Shown: positions 8,560 to 17,383, counted from the stretch's first letter. The stretch is DNA of 64,000 bases from Roseovarius atlanticus (GCF_001441615.1 NZ_LAXJ01000018.1:1-64000); one strand, 5' to 3'. Notes: a model not told the origin generated them from the sequence alone. Made by a program: numbers and translations.

Positions 8560-8805
8560 ATGGTACAAGTCACGATATGGGGCTCGCTCGCCCGCTTCAC
8601 CGACGACGCCCGCGAGGTCGAGGTCGAGGCCGAGAACCTACGCCAACTGCTCGACGGGCTGGCGCAGAAATATCCCGGCCTGAAACCCCAGCTCGACCGC
8701 GGCGTCTCGGTCTCCATCGACGGCAAGGTCTATAACGACAGCTGGTTCCAGCCGATCCAGCCCGACAGCGAGGTCGTCCTGCTGGCCCGCCTCAAAGGCG
8801 GTTAA
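8560..8805 (+). CDS. MoaD/ThiS-family sulfur carrier protein
   Basis: This is an 81-residue ubiquitin-fold protein ending in LKGG. The C-terminal Gly-Gly is the site that is adenylated and thiocarboxylated in MoaD and ThiS proteins. The frame is open upstream to 8461, but the domain begins at MVQVTIWGSLARF, so the ATG at 8560 is taken; the ribosome-binding site there is weak. It follows a molybdenum enzyme operon, which suggests a MoaD-like role giving sulfur for molybdopterin or for cofactor sulfuration. A ThiS-like role or another sulfur-transfer role is possible. No MoaE, MoeB or ThiF partner is present. Its stop overlaps the stop of the convergent kinase gene by 4 bases. Confidence 0.8.
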   Translation: MVQVTIWGSLARFTDDAREVEVEAENLRQLLDGLAQKYPGLKPQLDRGVSVSIDGKVYNDSWFQPIQPDSEVVLLARLKGG

Positions 8806-9815
8806 TCCGACGACAACGCCTTCAACGGCGCCCGCAGCTTGAACGCAAGACCCTCGGTGTCGTACGCCACCTCGGTTTTGGCCCCCAAAGACGCCTGCGT
8901 CAGCTTGGTCAAAACCTGCGTGCCAAAGCCCGGCTTGGCCGTCACTGTCACCTTCGGCCCGCCCCGCTCGACCCAGGACAGCGTGAAGTCCGGGCGCTCC
9001 TCTCCCTCGACCGACCATGTCATCTCAACTTTGCCGCTGCCGTCCGACAGGGCGCCGTATTTCGCCGCGTTCGTGGCCAGCTCGTGGGTCACCATGCCCA
9101 AGATCTGCGCCGCGTTACTGGAAATCATCAGGTCCGGTCCGTTCAGCACCACCCGCTCCCGCGCCGCTCCCGCAAAGGGCTTGACCTGCTCGGTGAAAAT
9201 CTGGCGCAGGCCGAACCGGCTACCGGCATCGTGCATCATCGCTTCCTGGTTGCGGCTCAGCGCCGCCAGCCGCGCCAGCAGGCGGTCGGCAACCTCTTCC
9301 GGTGGCGAATGCCGCGCCAGCTGCCGGACGATCCCCGACACCACCGTGATCAGGTTCTTCGCCCTGTGGCCCAACTCGCCGATCAGGAATTTCGCGCGCT
9401 GCTCGGCCACCTCACGCGCCGTGATGTCGACGATGGCGAACACCCCCTCCACAGGCACGCCTTCGGCGTCATAGGTCACCTGCTTGCGCGCGTTGACCCA
9501 GCGCAGCGGGCCATCCGGCAGCAGGATGCGGTGGGTCATGTCCAGCACCTGCAACGGATGCTCGGGCGACAACAGGCAGGTCAGCCCCTCCTCGACCTGC
9601 GGCCAGTCCTCGGGATGGATCCGCGCATGCAATTCCGCGCGCGGCAACTCCACGCCCGCATCCAGCCCGAAGAATTCCGCCGCCAGCGCATCGCAGCGCA
9701 ACGTGTCGGCACGGTAATCGACCTTCCCCAATCCGACACGGGCGACCTTGAGGCCAAGTTCCATGTCTTCGAATGTCAGGGGGATGTTCAGCGGCGTCTT
9801 GAAGTCTTTCGTCAT
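8802..9815 (-). CDS. HWE-family sensor histidine kinase with PAS domain
   Basis: This is a 337-residue soluble histidine kinase. Residues about 20-135 form a PAS/PAC sensor (RIHPEDWPQVEEGL, then FAIVDITARE). The kinase core has the phospho-acceptor segment ELGHRAKNLITVV (H150), the N-box HELATNAAKYGAL (N249) and WxE at W281-E283, the signature of HWE kinases. There is no membrane segment, so it senses a cytoplasmic signal such as redox state, light or a ligand; no LOV cysteine motif (NCRFL) is seen. No response regulator is adjacent, so it is an orphan kinase. Alphaproteobacterial HWE kinases often feed the general stress response, but that link is inference here. Confidence 0.9.
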   Translation of the reverse strand: MTKDFKTPLNIPLTFEDMELGLKVARVGLGKVDYRADTLRCDALAAEFFGLDAGVELPRAELHARIHPEDWPQVEEGLTCLLSPEHPLQVLDMTHRILLPDGPLRWVNARKQVTYDAEGVPVEGVFAIVDITAREVAEQRAKFLIGELGHRAKNLITVVSGIVRQLARHSPPEEVADRLLARLAALSRNQEAMMHDAGSRFGLRQIFTEQVKPFAGAARERVVLNGPDLMISSNAAQILGMVTHELATNAAKYGALSDGSGKVEMTWSVEGEERPDFTLSWVERGGPKVTVTAKPGFGTQVLTKLTQASLGAKTEVAYDTEGLAFKLRAPLKALSSD

Positions 9816-9972
9816 GGCATTTGTTTCGGGCGGGTCAACAGGACCGTCAATGTCACAGTTTAAACGGGTCGGGGATTTTCACTCACAGGCAAAACTTCGC
9901 CACTCACTGGCACCAGACAAGCCTAGCACATCCGCGCAGCGGTCGCTGCACGAGCGATACCCTGGCGCAAGG

Positions 9973-9997
9973 CGTAGGGTGGGTGAAAACCCACGCG
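9973..9997. repeat. Short palindromic repeat, family A, copy 2
   Basis: Identical over 25 bases to the element at 8455-8479 (arms GTGGGT/ACCCAC, loop GAAA). It lies in the 223-base gap between the kinase start and the glpR stop. That gap holds no other recognisable gene. Confidence 0.65.
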
Positions 9998-10038
9998 CCT
10001 GACGCCCACATGAAAATACGAACCCGAAGCGAACCGCC

Positions 10039-10800
10039 CTAGCGACAGACCCGACAGACCGTATCCCACTCCTTCAGCCGCTCCGCCACCGGGGCGGGCA
10101 CCGGCCGGTCGGTAAAGAACATGTCCACCTCGCCCAGCGACGCGATCCGCGCCGGCGCCATGCGGTGAAACTTGGAATGATCCGCCACAAGGTAGGTCCG
10201 CCGCGCCCGCGCGATGATCGACTGGCTGACATGCACCTCCTCAACGTCGAAATCCAGCAAATCGCCCTCGTCGTCCAGCGCGGAACAGCCGATGACGGCG
10301 TAATCGAACTTGAACTGCTCGATCACCCGCGTCGTCAGGTTGCCGATCAGCCCCCCGTCCGAGCGGCGCAACACGCCCCCCGCCACCACGATCTCGCATT
10401 CCGCGTTTGCCACCAAGATGTTGGCAACATTCATGTTATTGGTGATTACCATCAGGTCGCGGTGGGCCAGAAGCGCCCGTGCCACGGCCTCGGTCGAGGT
10501 TCCGATATTCAGAAATACCGACGCGCCGTCCGGGATATGCTGCGCACAGACCTGCGCCATCGCCTGCTTGGCCGCCTCGTTCAGGCCGCGCCGTTCCTCG
10601 TAGCCGATATTCGACACGCCCGACGGCATCACCGCGCCGCCATGCACCCGCTCCAGCCGCCCCGCCTCGGCCAGATCCGTCAGGTCGCGCCGGATCGTCT
10701 GCACCGTCACGCCGAACCGACAGGCCAGGTCCTCGACGGTGACCTTGCCTTCGGTGCGGGCGATCTCCAGGATCTCGGGATGGCGGAACGTCTGTGACAT
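10039..10800 (-). CDS. glpR: DeoR-family repressor of glycerol metabolism
   Basis: This 253-residue DeoR-family regulator starts MSQTFRHPEILEIARTEG, giving a winged helix with the recognition segment GVTVQTIRRDLTDLAEAGRL. The sugar-phosphate-binding DeoR C domain follows, with NIGTSTEAVARAL and TNNMNVANIL. An upstream extension to 10875 lacks family match, so ATG 10800 with GAGG ahead is used. GlpR proteins repress glp genes and are released by glycerol-3-phosphate. Its position, divergent from glpD and the transporter operon, supports that assignment strongly. It probably also represses itself through sites in the 248-base gap. Confidence 0.93.
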   Translation of the reverse strand: MSQTFRHPEILEIARTEGKVTVEDLACRFGVTVQTIRRDLTDLAEAGRLERVHGGAVMPSGVSNIGYEERRGLNEAAKQAMAQVCAQHIPDGASVFLNIGTSTEAVARALLAHRDLMVITNNMNVANILVANAECEIVVAGGVLRRSDGGLIGNLTTRVIEQFKFDYAVIGCSALDDEGDLLDFDVEEVHVSQSIIARARRTYLVADHSKFHRMAPARIASLGEVDMFFTDRPVPAPVAERLKEWDTVCRVCR

Positions 10801-10814
10801 GCCCCTCGACTGCG

Positions 10815-10837
10815 CTTTCGGGTTTTTTCGTTTTCGC
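10815..10837. promoter_or_regulatory. Possible GlpR site near glpR
   Basis: Just upstream of the glpR start, a T-rich segment starts with CTTTCG and contains two further TTCG steps (10828-10830 and 10833-10836). A related segment in opposite orientation lies at 10958-10974 near glpD. DeoR-type GlpR proteins bind repeats built on TTCG/CGAA half-sites. Assignment to GlpR is inference. Confidence 0.4.
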
Positions 10838-10957
10838 GGAAATTTCGCCCATGTCAAAGCAAAATACCGGCTCAAGCTCCATTTCGCAGCCGCAGAATAC
10901 CCGCCGCGGCCGCATGGTAACGCGGTAAATTACTGTAACTTATAGGTTTTTCAAAAA

Positions 10958-10974
10958 GCGAACAAAAACGAAAG
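10958..10974. promoter_or_regulatory. Possible GlpR site upstream of glpD
   Basis: GCGAACAAAAACGAAAG carries two CGAA half-sites. Its reverse complement begins CTTTCG like the site next to glpR. It lies 75 bases upstream of the glpD start and just before TTGACT at 10981, a possible -35 element for which no good -10 was found. This position would suit a repressor. Confidence 0.42.
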
Positions 10975-11048
10975 AAGCGTTTGACTCGTACAACCTGAAC
11001 ATGCTCATTTAGCCTTCACGGATTTCGGCCGCATCTGGGGGAGGATGG

Positions 11049-12650
11049 ATGCACCCAACCCACGAAAATATAAGCGATATTTTCGTCATCGGGGGCGGAA
11101 TCAACGGCTGTGGCATCGCCCGCGACGCCGCCGGTCGCGGCCTGTCCGTGACACTGGCCGAAATGAACGATCTCGCCTCCGCCACCTCCTCGGCCTCGAC
11201 CAAGCTTTTTCACGGCGGTCTCCGGTATCTCGAGTATTTCGAATTCCGCCTCGTCCGCGAAGCCCTGATCGAGCGTGAAGTCCTCTTGCGCAACATGCCG
11301 CATATCAGCTGGCCGATGCGCTTCGTGCTGCCCTACCACCGCGACATGCGCTTCGAGGGCGGCACGCCCACCTCGCGCCTGCTGGAACGGATCATGCCCT
11401 GGATGCGCGGCCGCCGTCCGGCGTGGCTGATCCGCCTTGGCCTTTTTCTTTACGACAGCCTCGGGGGCCGCAAGATCCTGCCCGCCGCCCGCTCCCTGTC
11501 GCTCGATGGCACGCCCGAAGGCGCGCCGTTGAAGCCGCATTTCAAGAAAGCTTTCGAATATTCCGACTGCTGGGTCGAGGATGCCCGCCTCGTTTCGCTC
11601 AACGCCCGCGACGCCGCCCAACGCGGCGCCGAGATCCTCACCCGCACCCGCGTCACCGCCGCGCGCCGCGAGGGCGAGCTGTGGACGATCGAGCTGGAAG
11701 ACACCGCCACCGGCGCCCTGCTGACCCGCCGCGCCCGCGCATTGGTGAATGCCGGCGGGCCGTGGGTCGGCAACATCATCTCGGACGTCACCCATATCGA
11801 CAGCCGCGAAGGCGTCCGCCTCGTGCGCGGCAGCCATATCGTCACGCGCAAGCTCTTCGACCACCCCAAGTGCTATTTCTTCCAGGGCCGCGATGGCCGC
11901 ATCATCTTCGCCATCCCCTACGAGCAGGATTTCACCCTGATCGGCACCACCGACGCCGATCACCCCGATCCCGGCACGCGCCCCGTCTGCACCCCTGCCG
12001 AACAGGAATACCTCTGCAATTTCGCCTCGGAGTATTTCGCCACGCCCGTCACCCGCGACGACATCGTCTGGACCTATTCGGGCGTCCGCCCGCTCTATGA
12101 CGACGGCGCCAAGTCGGCCACCGCCGCCACCCGCGACTACGTGCTGAAGCTCGACACCGATGGCCCGCCGCTGCTGAACATCTTCGGCGGCAAGATCACG
12201 ACCTACCGCCGCCTCGCCCAGGCTGCGGTGGCCAAGCTCGCCGCCCATTTCCCGACCGCCAAGGGCGACTGGACCGCCGACGCCGCCCTGCCCGGCGGCG
12301 ATTTCGCGGTCGAACAGCGCAACGAAATGGCCGACCAGCTTCAAGCCGATTACCCCTTCCTGACCCAAGCCTGGGCCTACCGCCTGCTCCGCGCCTACGG
12401 CACCGAGGCCCGCACCCTTCTGGGCGACGCGACGGACACCGCCGACCTGGGCCGCAGCTTCGGCGCGACATTGACAGAGCGCGAAGTCTCGTGGCTCATG
12501 ACCCACGAATTCGCGCGCAGCGCCGAAGATATCGTCTGGCGCCGCAGCAAGCTGGGCCTGCGCATGTCGGACAGTGAAATCAACGACTTGCAGGACTGGA
12601 TGCAGGCCAACCCCGCAGGCGACAGCATCGTCGCCGCGGCGGCAGAATAA
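11049..12650 (+). CDS. glpD: Aerobic glycerol-3-phosphate dehydrogenase
   Basis: This 533-residue FAD enzyme oxidises sn-glycerol-3-phosphate to dihydroxyacetone phosphate at the inner face of the membrane and passes electrons to quinone. The N-terminal dinucleotide motif is FVIGGGINGCGIARDAAGRG, followed by the GlpD hallmark STKLFHGGLRYLEYFEF. The C-terminal part has IFGGKITTYRRLAQAA and the helical cap. Length and motifs match GlpD. The ATG at 11049 has a GGGGGAGG tract ahead; another ATG at 11045 is out of frame. It is the first gene of the glp operon, 11 bases before glpS, and is divergent from glpR. Confidence 0.96.
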   Translation: MHPTHENISDIFVIGGGINGCGIARDAAGRGLSVTLAEMNDLASATSSASTKLFHGGLRYLEYFEFRLVREALIEREVLLRNMPHISWPMRFVLPYHRDMRFEGGTPTSRLLERIMPWMRGRRPAWLIRLGLFLYDSLGGRKILPAARSLSLDGTPEGAPLKPHFKKAFEYSDCWVEDARLVSLNARDAAQRGAEILTRTRVTAARREGELWTIELEDTATGALLTRRARALVNAGGPWVGNIISDVTHIDSREGVRLVRGSHIVTRKLFDHPKCYFFQGRDGRIIFAIPYEQDFTLIGTTDADHPDPGTRPVCTPAEQEYLCNFASEYFATPVTRDDIVWTYSGVRPLYDDGAKSATAATRDYVLKLDTDGPPLLNIFGGKITTYRRLAQAAVAKLAAHFPTAKGDWTADAALPGGDFAVEQRNEMADQLQADYPFLTQAWAYRLLRAYGTEARTLLGDATDTADLGRSFGATLTEREVSWLMTHEFARSAEDIVWRRSKLGLRMSDSEINDLQDWMQANPAGDSIVAAAAE

Positions 12651-12661
12651 GGACGCGACCG

Positions 12662-13750
12662 ATGACGCTGGTTCTGGACAACGTGTCGAAAAAAGTGGGG
12701 GCGGACACGCATATCCACCCCACCGACCTCACGCTGGAAAAAGGCACGATGAACGTCCTTCTGGGCCCCACGCTGGCGGGCAAGACCACACTGATGCGCC
12801 TGATGGCGGGCTTGGACGCCCCCACCACGGGCCGCATCCTCTGGGACGGCGCGGATGTCACCGGAATGCGCGTACAGGATCGCGGCGTCGCCATGGTCTA
12901 CCAGCAGTTCATCAACTACCCGTCCATGTCCGTCTACGACAACATCGCCAGCCCCATGCGCCTGTCGGGCAAGCCCAAGGACGAAATCGACCGCGCCGTG
13001 CGCGACACCGCCGAGATGCTGCAACTGACCCCCATGCTCGACCGCAAGCCGCTCGAACTCTCGGGCGGTCAGCAACAGCGCTGCGCCCTCGCCCGCGCCC
13101 TCGTCAAGAACGCCGGTCTCGTGCTGCTGGACGAGCCGCTCGCCAACCTCGACTACAAGCTGCGCGAGGAACTGCGCATCGAGATCCCCCGCATCTTCGA
13201 GGAGTCCGGCGCGATCTTCGTCTACGCCACCACCGAACCCGAAGAGGCGCTTTTGCTGGGCGGCCACACCGCCACGCTCTGGGAAGGCAGCGTCACGCAA
13301 TTCGGCCCCACGCCGAAGGTCTATCGCCAGCCCGCCGATGCCACCACCGCGCGTGTCTTTTCCGACCCGCCGATGAACTTCCTGCAAATCTCGAAAACCG
13401 GCGGCAAGCTGATGTTCGGCGAAGGGCAATCCCTGCCCGCCACGGGCAAGATGGCCGACCTGCCCGAGGGCCGCTACACCGCCGGCTTCCGCCCCAATCA
13501 CCTGGAAATCGAACAGCACACCGACGCCGCCATGCGCTTCACCACAAAGCTCAGCGTGACCGAGCTTACCGGCTCGGAAACCTTCATCCACCTCGACCAC
13601 GGCGGCACCCGCTGGGTCGGCGTCATCCACGGCATCCATGACCTTCAGCCGGGCCGCGACCTGCCGGTCTATCTCGACCCGGCCCATATCTACATCTTCA
13701 GCGACGACGGCGATCTGGTCTCACCCGCCGCCTACGCGCTGGCCGCCTGA
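12662..13750 (+). CDS. glpS: Glycerol ABC transporter ATPase, GlpS-type
   Basis: This 362-residue ATPase of the sugar-importer (MalK/UgpC-like) class carries a C-terminal regulatory OB domain. Walker A is GPTLAGKT (35-42), the Q-loop is at 81-82, the signature LSGGQ is at 133-137, and Walker B is LVLLDEP (153-159). The switch loop reads YATTEP (188-193), so the usual histidine is a threonine. It pairs with the next gene, a second ATPase that has the histidine but a degenerate signature. The set resembles glpSTPQUV of Rhizobium leguminosarum, which takes up glycerol. The symbol rests on synteny and family. Confidence 0.9.
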   Translation: MTLVLDNVSKKVGADTHIHPTDLTLEKGTMNVLLGPTLAGKTTLMRLMAGLDAPTTGRILWDGADVTGMRVQDRGVAMVYQQFINYPSMSVYDNIASPMRLSGKPKDEIDRAVRDTAEMLQLTPMLDRKPLELSGGQQQRCALARALVKNAGLVLLDEPLANLDYKLREELRIEIPRIFEESGAIFVYATTEPEEALLLGGHTATLWEGSVTQFGPTPKVYRQPADATTARVFSDPPMNFLQISKTGGKLMFGEGQSLPATGKMADLPEGRYTAGFRPNHLEIEQHTDAAMRFTTKLSVTELTGSETFIHLDHGGTRWVGVIHGIHDLQPGRDLPVYLDPAHIYIFSDDGDLVSPAAYALAA

Positions 13751-13763
13751 GGGGCTGACGAAC

Positions 13764-14846
13764 ATGGCAAAAATCACGCTCGACAACCTGGCGCACAGCT
13801 ACCTCGCCAACCCCACCTCCGAGGACGATTTCGCCCTCAAGGAGCTGAACCACGACTGGACCGACAGCGAGGCCTATGCCCTCTTGGGCGCATCCGGCTG
13901 CGGCAAGACCACGCTCCTGAACATCATCTCCGGTCTCCTGCAGCCCAGCCGGGGCCGCATCCTCTTCAACGACGTAGACGTCACGCACGAACCAACGACC
14001 GAGCGCAACATCGCGCAGGTCTTCCAGTTCCCGGTCGTCTACGACACCATGACCGTGCGCGAAAACCTCGCCTTCCCGCTCAAGAACCGTGGTGCCGACA
14101 AGGCCTATGTCGCCCAACGGGTTCAGGAAATCGCCACCATGATCGGGCTCGAGGACACTCTGAACCGCAAGGCGCGCGGGCTCACAGCCGACGCCAAGCA
14201 GAAGATCAGCCTGGGCCGCGGCATGGTGCGAGAGGACGTCAACGCGCTCTTGTTCGACGAGCCGCTGACCGTCATCGACCCCCACATGAAGTGGGAGCTG
14301 CGCACGCAACTCAAGCAACTGCATCAGCAGTTCGGCCATACCATGATCTATGTCACCCACGACCAGACCGAGGCGCTGACCTTCGCCGACAAGGTCGTGG
14401 TCATGCATGACGGACGCGTGGTGCAGATCGGCACGCCGGAGGATCTCTTCAAGACGCCCGAACACACCTTCGTGGGCTACTTCATCGGCTCGCCCGGCAT
14501 GAACGTCATCCCCGCGAAGGTCGAAGGAAACCAAGCCTATATCAACGGCGCCGAACTGTCGCTGGCCAACACCTACGCCCCCCTCGACGGCCGGGTCGAA
14601 ATCGGCGTCCGCCCCGAATTCGCCCGCCTCTCCGACAGCGAGGGCCTGCCCGTGAAAATCCGCCGCATCGAGGATGTGGGCCGCCACAAGATCATCCGCG
14701 CCGACTGTTTCGGCACACCAATCAACATCATCGCGGATGAGGCCGAGGAAGTCCGCGCCGACGCCACCCGCGTCGCCTTCGACCCCGCCCATGTCAACGT
14801 CTACGCCAACGACTGGCGCGTGACGCCCCAAGGGAGGGCCGCCTGA
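13764..14846 (+). CDS. glpT: Glycerol ABC transporter ATPase, GlpT-type
   Basis: This 360-residue partner ATPase has Walker A GASGCGKT (42-49), Walker B ALLFDEP (161-167) and the intact switch loop YVTHD with H199. In place of the LSGGQ signature it reads LTADAKQK (140-147). The C-terminal OB/TOBE domain follows. Here glpT means the ABC ATPase of the rhizobial naming, not the E. coli glycerol-3-phosphate antiporter. The ATG at 13764 is chosen because the domain starts at MAKITLDNLAHSY; the longer frame from 13638 overlaps glpS. Its stop lies in GCCTGATG, and after it comes a 121-base insert of palindromic repeats before glpP. Confidence 0.9.
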   Translation: MAKITLDNLAHSYLANPTSEDDFALKELNHDWTDSEAYALLGASGCGKTTLLNIISGLLQPSRGRILFNDVDVTHEPTTERNIAQVFQFPVVYDTMTVRENLAFPLKNRGADKAYVAQRVQEIATMIGLEDTLNRKARGLTADAKQKISLGRGMVREDVNALLFDEPLTVIDPHMKWELRTQLKQLHQQFGHTMIYVTHDQTEALTFADKVVVMHDGRVVQIGTPEDLFKTPEHTFVGYFIGSPGMNVIPAKVEGNQAYINGAELSLANTYAPLDGRVEIGVRPEFARLSDSEGLPVKIRRIEDVGRHKIIRADCFGTPINIIADEAEEVRADATRVAFDPAHVNVYANDWRVTPQGRAA

Positions 14847-14863
14847 TGATCTCGCACACGGCC

Positions 14864-14887
14864 GTCCCGGACTTGATCCGGGACCTC
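14864..14887. repeat. Short palindromic repeat, family B, copy 2
   Basis: A 24-base element with perfect arms GTCCCGG and CCGGGAC around a short centre, followed by CTC. It is the first of two copies inserted between glpT and glpP. Confidence 0.7.
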
Positions 14888-14908
14888 CCAGCCATCCCGC
14901 ACAACGCC

Positions 14909-14932
14909 GTCCCGGGCCTGACCCGGGACCTC
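14909..14932. repeat. Short palindromic repeat, family B, copy 3
   Basis: This is the second copy in the glpT-glpP gap, with arms GTCCCGGG and CCCGGGAC. It has the same orientation as copy 2 and starts 45 bases after it. Transcription of glpP and the following genes must pass through both hairpins. Confidence 0.7.
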
Positions 14933-14967
14933 CCCGCCGCCCGCTCCACAACCAACGAGGCCGCCTG

Positions 14968-15837
<870 letters not shown>

Positions 15838-15841
15838 GCCG

Positions 15842-16714
15842 ATGACCGACGCCACCACAGACCAGATCCCCGGCAAGCTCGCCCCCAGCGGCAAGAACCG
15901 CCGCGCCCGCGCGGGCATCAACACGCGCGCCATCGTAATGGGGCTCTACCTGATCTTCCTGCTGCTGCCGATTTACTGGCTGCTGAACATGAGCCTGAAG
16001 ACCAATACCGAGATTCTCAACAGCTTCACGCTCTGGCCGCGCAACCTGACTCTGGAAAACTACGCCACCATCCTGACCGACCCGGCGTGGTACTCGGGCT
16101 ACATCAACTCGCTGATCTACGTGGTGATGAACACCGTCATCTCTCTCGCCGTGGCCCTGCCGGCCGCCTACGCCTTTTCGCGCTACACGTTCCTGGGCGA
16201 CAAGCATCTGTTCTTCTGGCTGCTGACGAACCGCATGGCGCCCCCGGCGGTGTTCGCCCTGCCCTTCTTTCAGCTCTACAGTTCCGTGGGCCTCTTCGAC
16301 ACCCACATCGCCGTGGCGCTGGCGCATTGCCTCTTCAACGTGCCGCTGGCCGTGTGGATCCTCGAGGGCTTCATGCGAGGAGTCCCGAAGGAAATCGACG
16401 AGACCGCCTATATCGACGGCTACTCCTTCCCGCGCTTCTTCGTGAAGATCTTCATGCCGCTGATCGCGTCGGGTATCGGCGTCGCCGCCTTCTTCTGCTT
16501 CATGTTCTCTTGGGTGGAACTGCTCCTCAGCCGCACGCTCACCACTGTCGACGCCAAGCCGATCGCCGCCATCATGACCCGCACCCAAGGGGCGGCCGGC
16601 ATCGACTGGGGCGTACTGGCCGCCGCCGGTGTGCTGACCATCGTGCCCGGCGCGCTCGTCATCTATTTTGTCCGCAACTACATCGCCAAGGGCTTTGCCC
16701 TGGGAAGGGTTTGA
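15842..16714 (+). CDS. glpQ: Glycerol ABC transporter permease, GlpQ-type
   Basis: This 290-residue MalG/UgpE-type permease has a cytoplasmic N-terminus of about 30 residues, then helices starting GLYLIFLLLPIYWLLNMSLK. The EAA loop is PKEIDETAYIDGYSFPRF, which docks on GlpS/GlpT. It is the partner of GlpP. The stop overlaps the ATG of a small exported protein as TGATG, so translation continues directly into genes not usual for this operon. The name follows the rhizobial set, not the E. coli phosphodiesterase GlpQ. Confidence 0.92.
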   Translation: MTDATTDQIPGKLAPSGKNRRARAGINTRAIVMGLYLIFLLLPIYWLLNMSLKTNTEILNSFTLWPRNLTLENYATILTDPAWYSGYINSLIYVVMNTVISLAVALPAAYAFSRYTFLGDKHLFFWLLTNRMAPPAVFALPFFQLYSSVGLFDTHIAVALAHCLFNVPLAVWILEGFMRGVPKEIDETAYIDGYSFPRFFVKIFMPLIASGIGVAAFFCFMFSWVELLLSRTLTTVDAKPIAAIMTRTQGAAGIDWGVLAAAGVLTIVPGALVIYFVRNYIAKGFALGRV

Positions 16715-17046
16715 TGAACTTGTTCAGCCAATACCTTGTACTACTCGGCGGTCTTGCTGTCGCCGCCCTCGCACCTGCCGACGCACAGGCCCAAGCCGCC
16801 GAACCGTGGGAAGCCGCCTGCATCATGCGGCACCTCGATCCAAACGGCGACGGCTTCCTGTCGATCCGCTCCGGCCCCGGCTCCAACCACCCCGAGATCC
16901 TGCGCGTGCGCAACGGCGACTCGATGCCCATCGACACCCGCAAGTGCCAGGGCAAGTGGTGCTTCGCCGAAAGTATCAGCAAAAATGGCCAGCGCCTGAA
17001 CCAAACGGGCTGGTTCCACACCGGCTGGTGCGAAATGATCCCATGA
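16714..17046 (+). CDS. Small exported SH3b-like protein inside the glp operon
   Basis: This 110-residue protein has a signal peptide (MNLFSQYLVLLGGLAVAALA, likely cleaved after ADAQA). The rest resembles a bacterial SH3 domain, with FLSIRSGPGSNHPEILRVRNGD, then KCQGKWCFA and a terminal GWFHTGWC. Four cysteines in the mature part could form two disulfides in the periplasm. Its ATG overlaps the glpQ stop and its stop overlaps the next start, so it is made with the transporter. SH3b domains often bind peptidoglycan or protein partners. A part in glycerol uptake, for instance with the binding protein GlpV, is only a guess from position. Confidence 0.8.
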   Translation: MNLFSQYLVLLGGLAVAALAPADAQAQAAEPWEAACIMRHLDPNGDGFLSIRSGPGSNHPEILRVRNGDSMPIDTRKCQGKWCFAESISKNGQRLNQTGWFHTGWCEMIP

Positions 17047-17381
17047 AACATAGCAAATTGTCATATGCAGCCCTCGCGCTGACGCTCCTGCCGGCCCTTC
17101 CGGCATCGGCGCAGGACTATGACCAGGACTGCAACGCCAACGGGTACGTCATCACGGCAGCGCGCGGCACGTTCGCGGGGTCGCCGGTCTACCTCGGCAA
17201 GTCCTGCGACGCCTTTCACAAAGGCCATGGCGAAGGCACGTGGTGCTGGCAGAACAACGGCATCAACGTCAAGCTGCCCACAGGCAACTGGCTCCTCGCC
17301 AAGGTCGAACTCACCTGCCAGAACGCGGGCCTCGACGGAATGGCGTGCAGTTGCATCGACTTTTCGAACGGAGGCACCTGA
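17043..17381 (+). CDS. Small exported six-cysteine protein inside the glp operon
   Basis: This 112-residue protein has a clear signal peptide (MKHSKLSYAALALTLLPALP, cleaved near ASAQ). The mature part of about 90 residues has six cysteines and is rich in glycine, asparagine and tryptophan (GEGTWCWQNNGINVKLPTGN). It was not assigned to a family. The even cysteine count and export signal suggest a periplasmic disulfide-bonded protein. The start overlaps the previous stop as ATGA, and the following DUF2160 gene is 2 bases away. It is co-expressed with the glycerol transporter; its function is unknown. Confidence 0.78.
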   Translation: MKHSKLSYAALALTLLPALPASAQDYDQDCNANGYVITAARGTFAGSPVYLGKSCDAFHKGHGEGTWCWQNNGINVKLPTGNWLLAKVELTCQNAGLDGMACSCIDFSNGGT

Positions 17382-17383
17382 AC

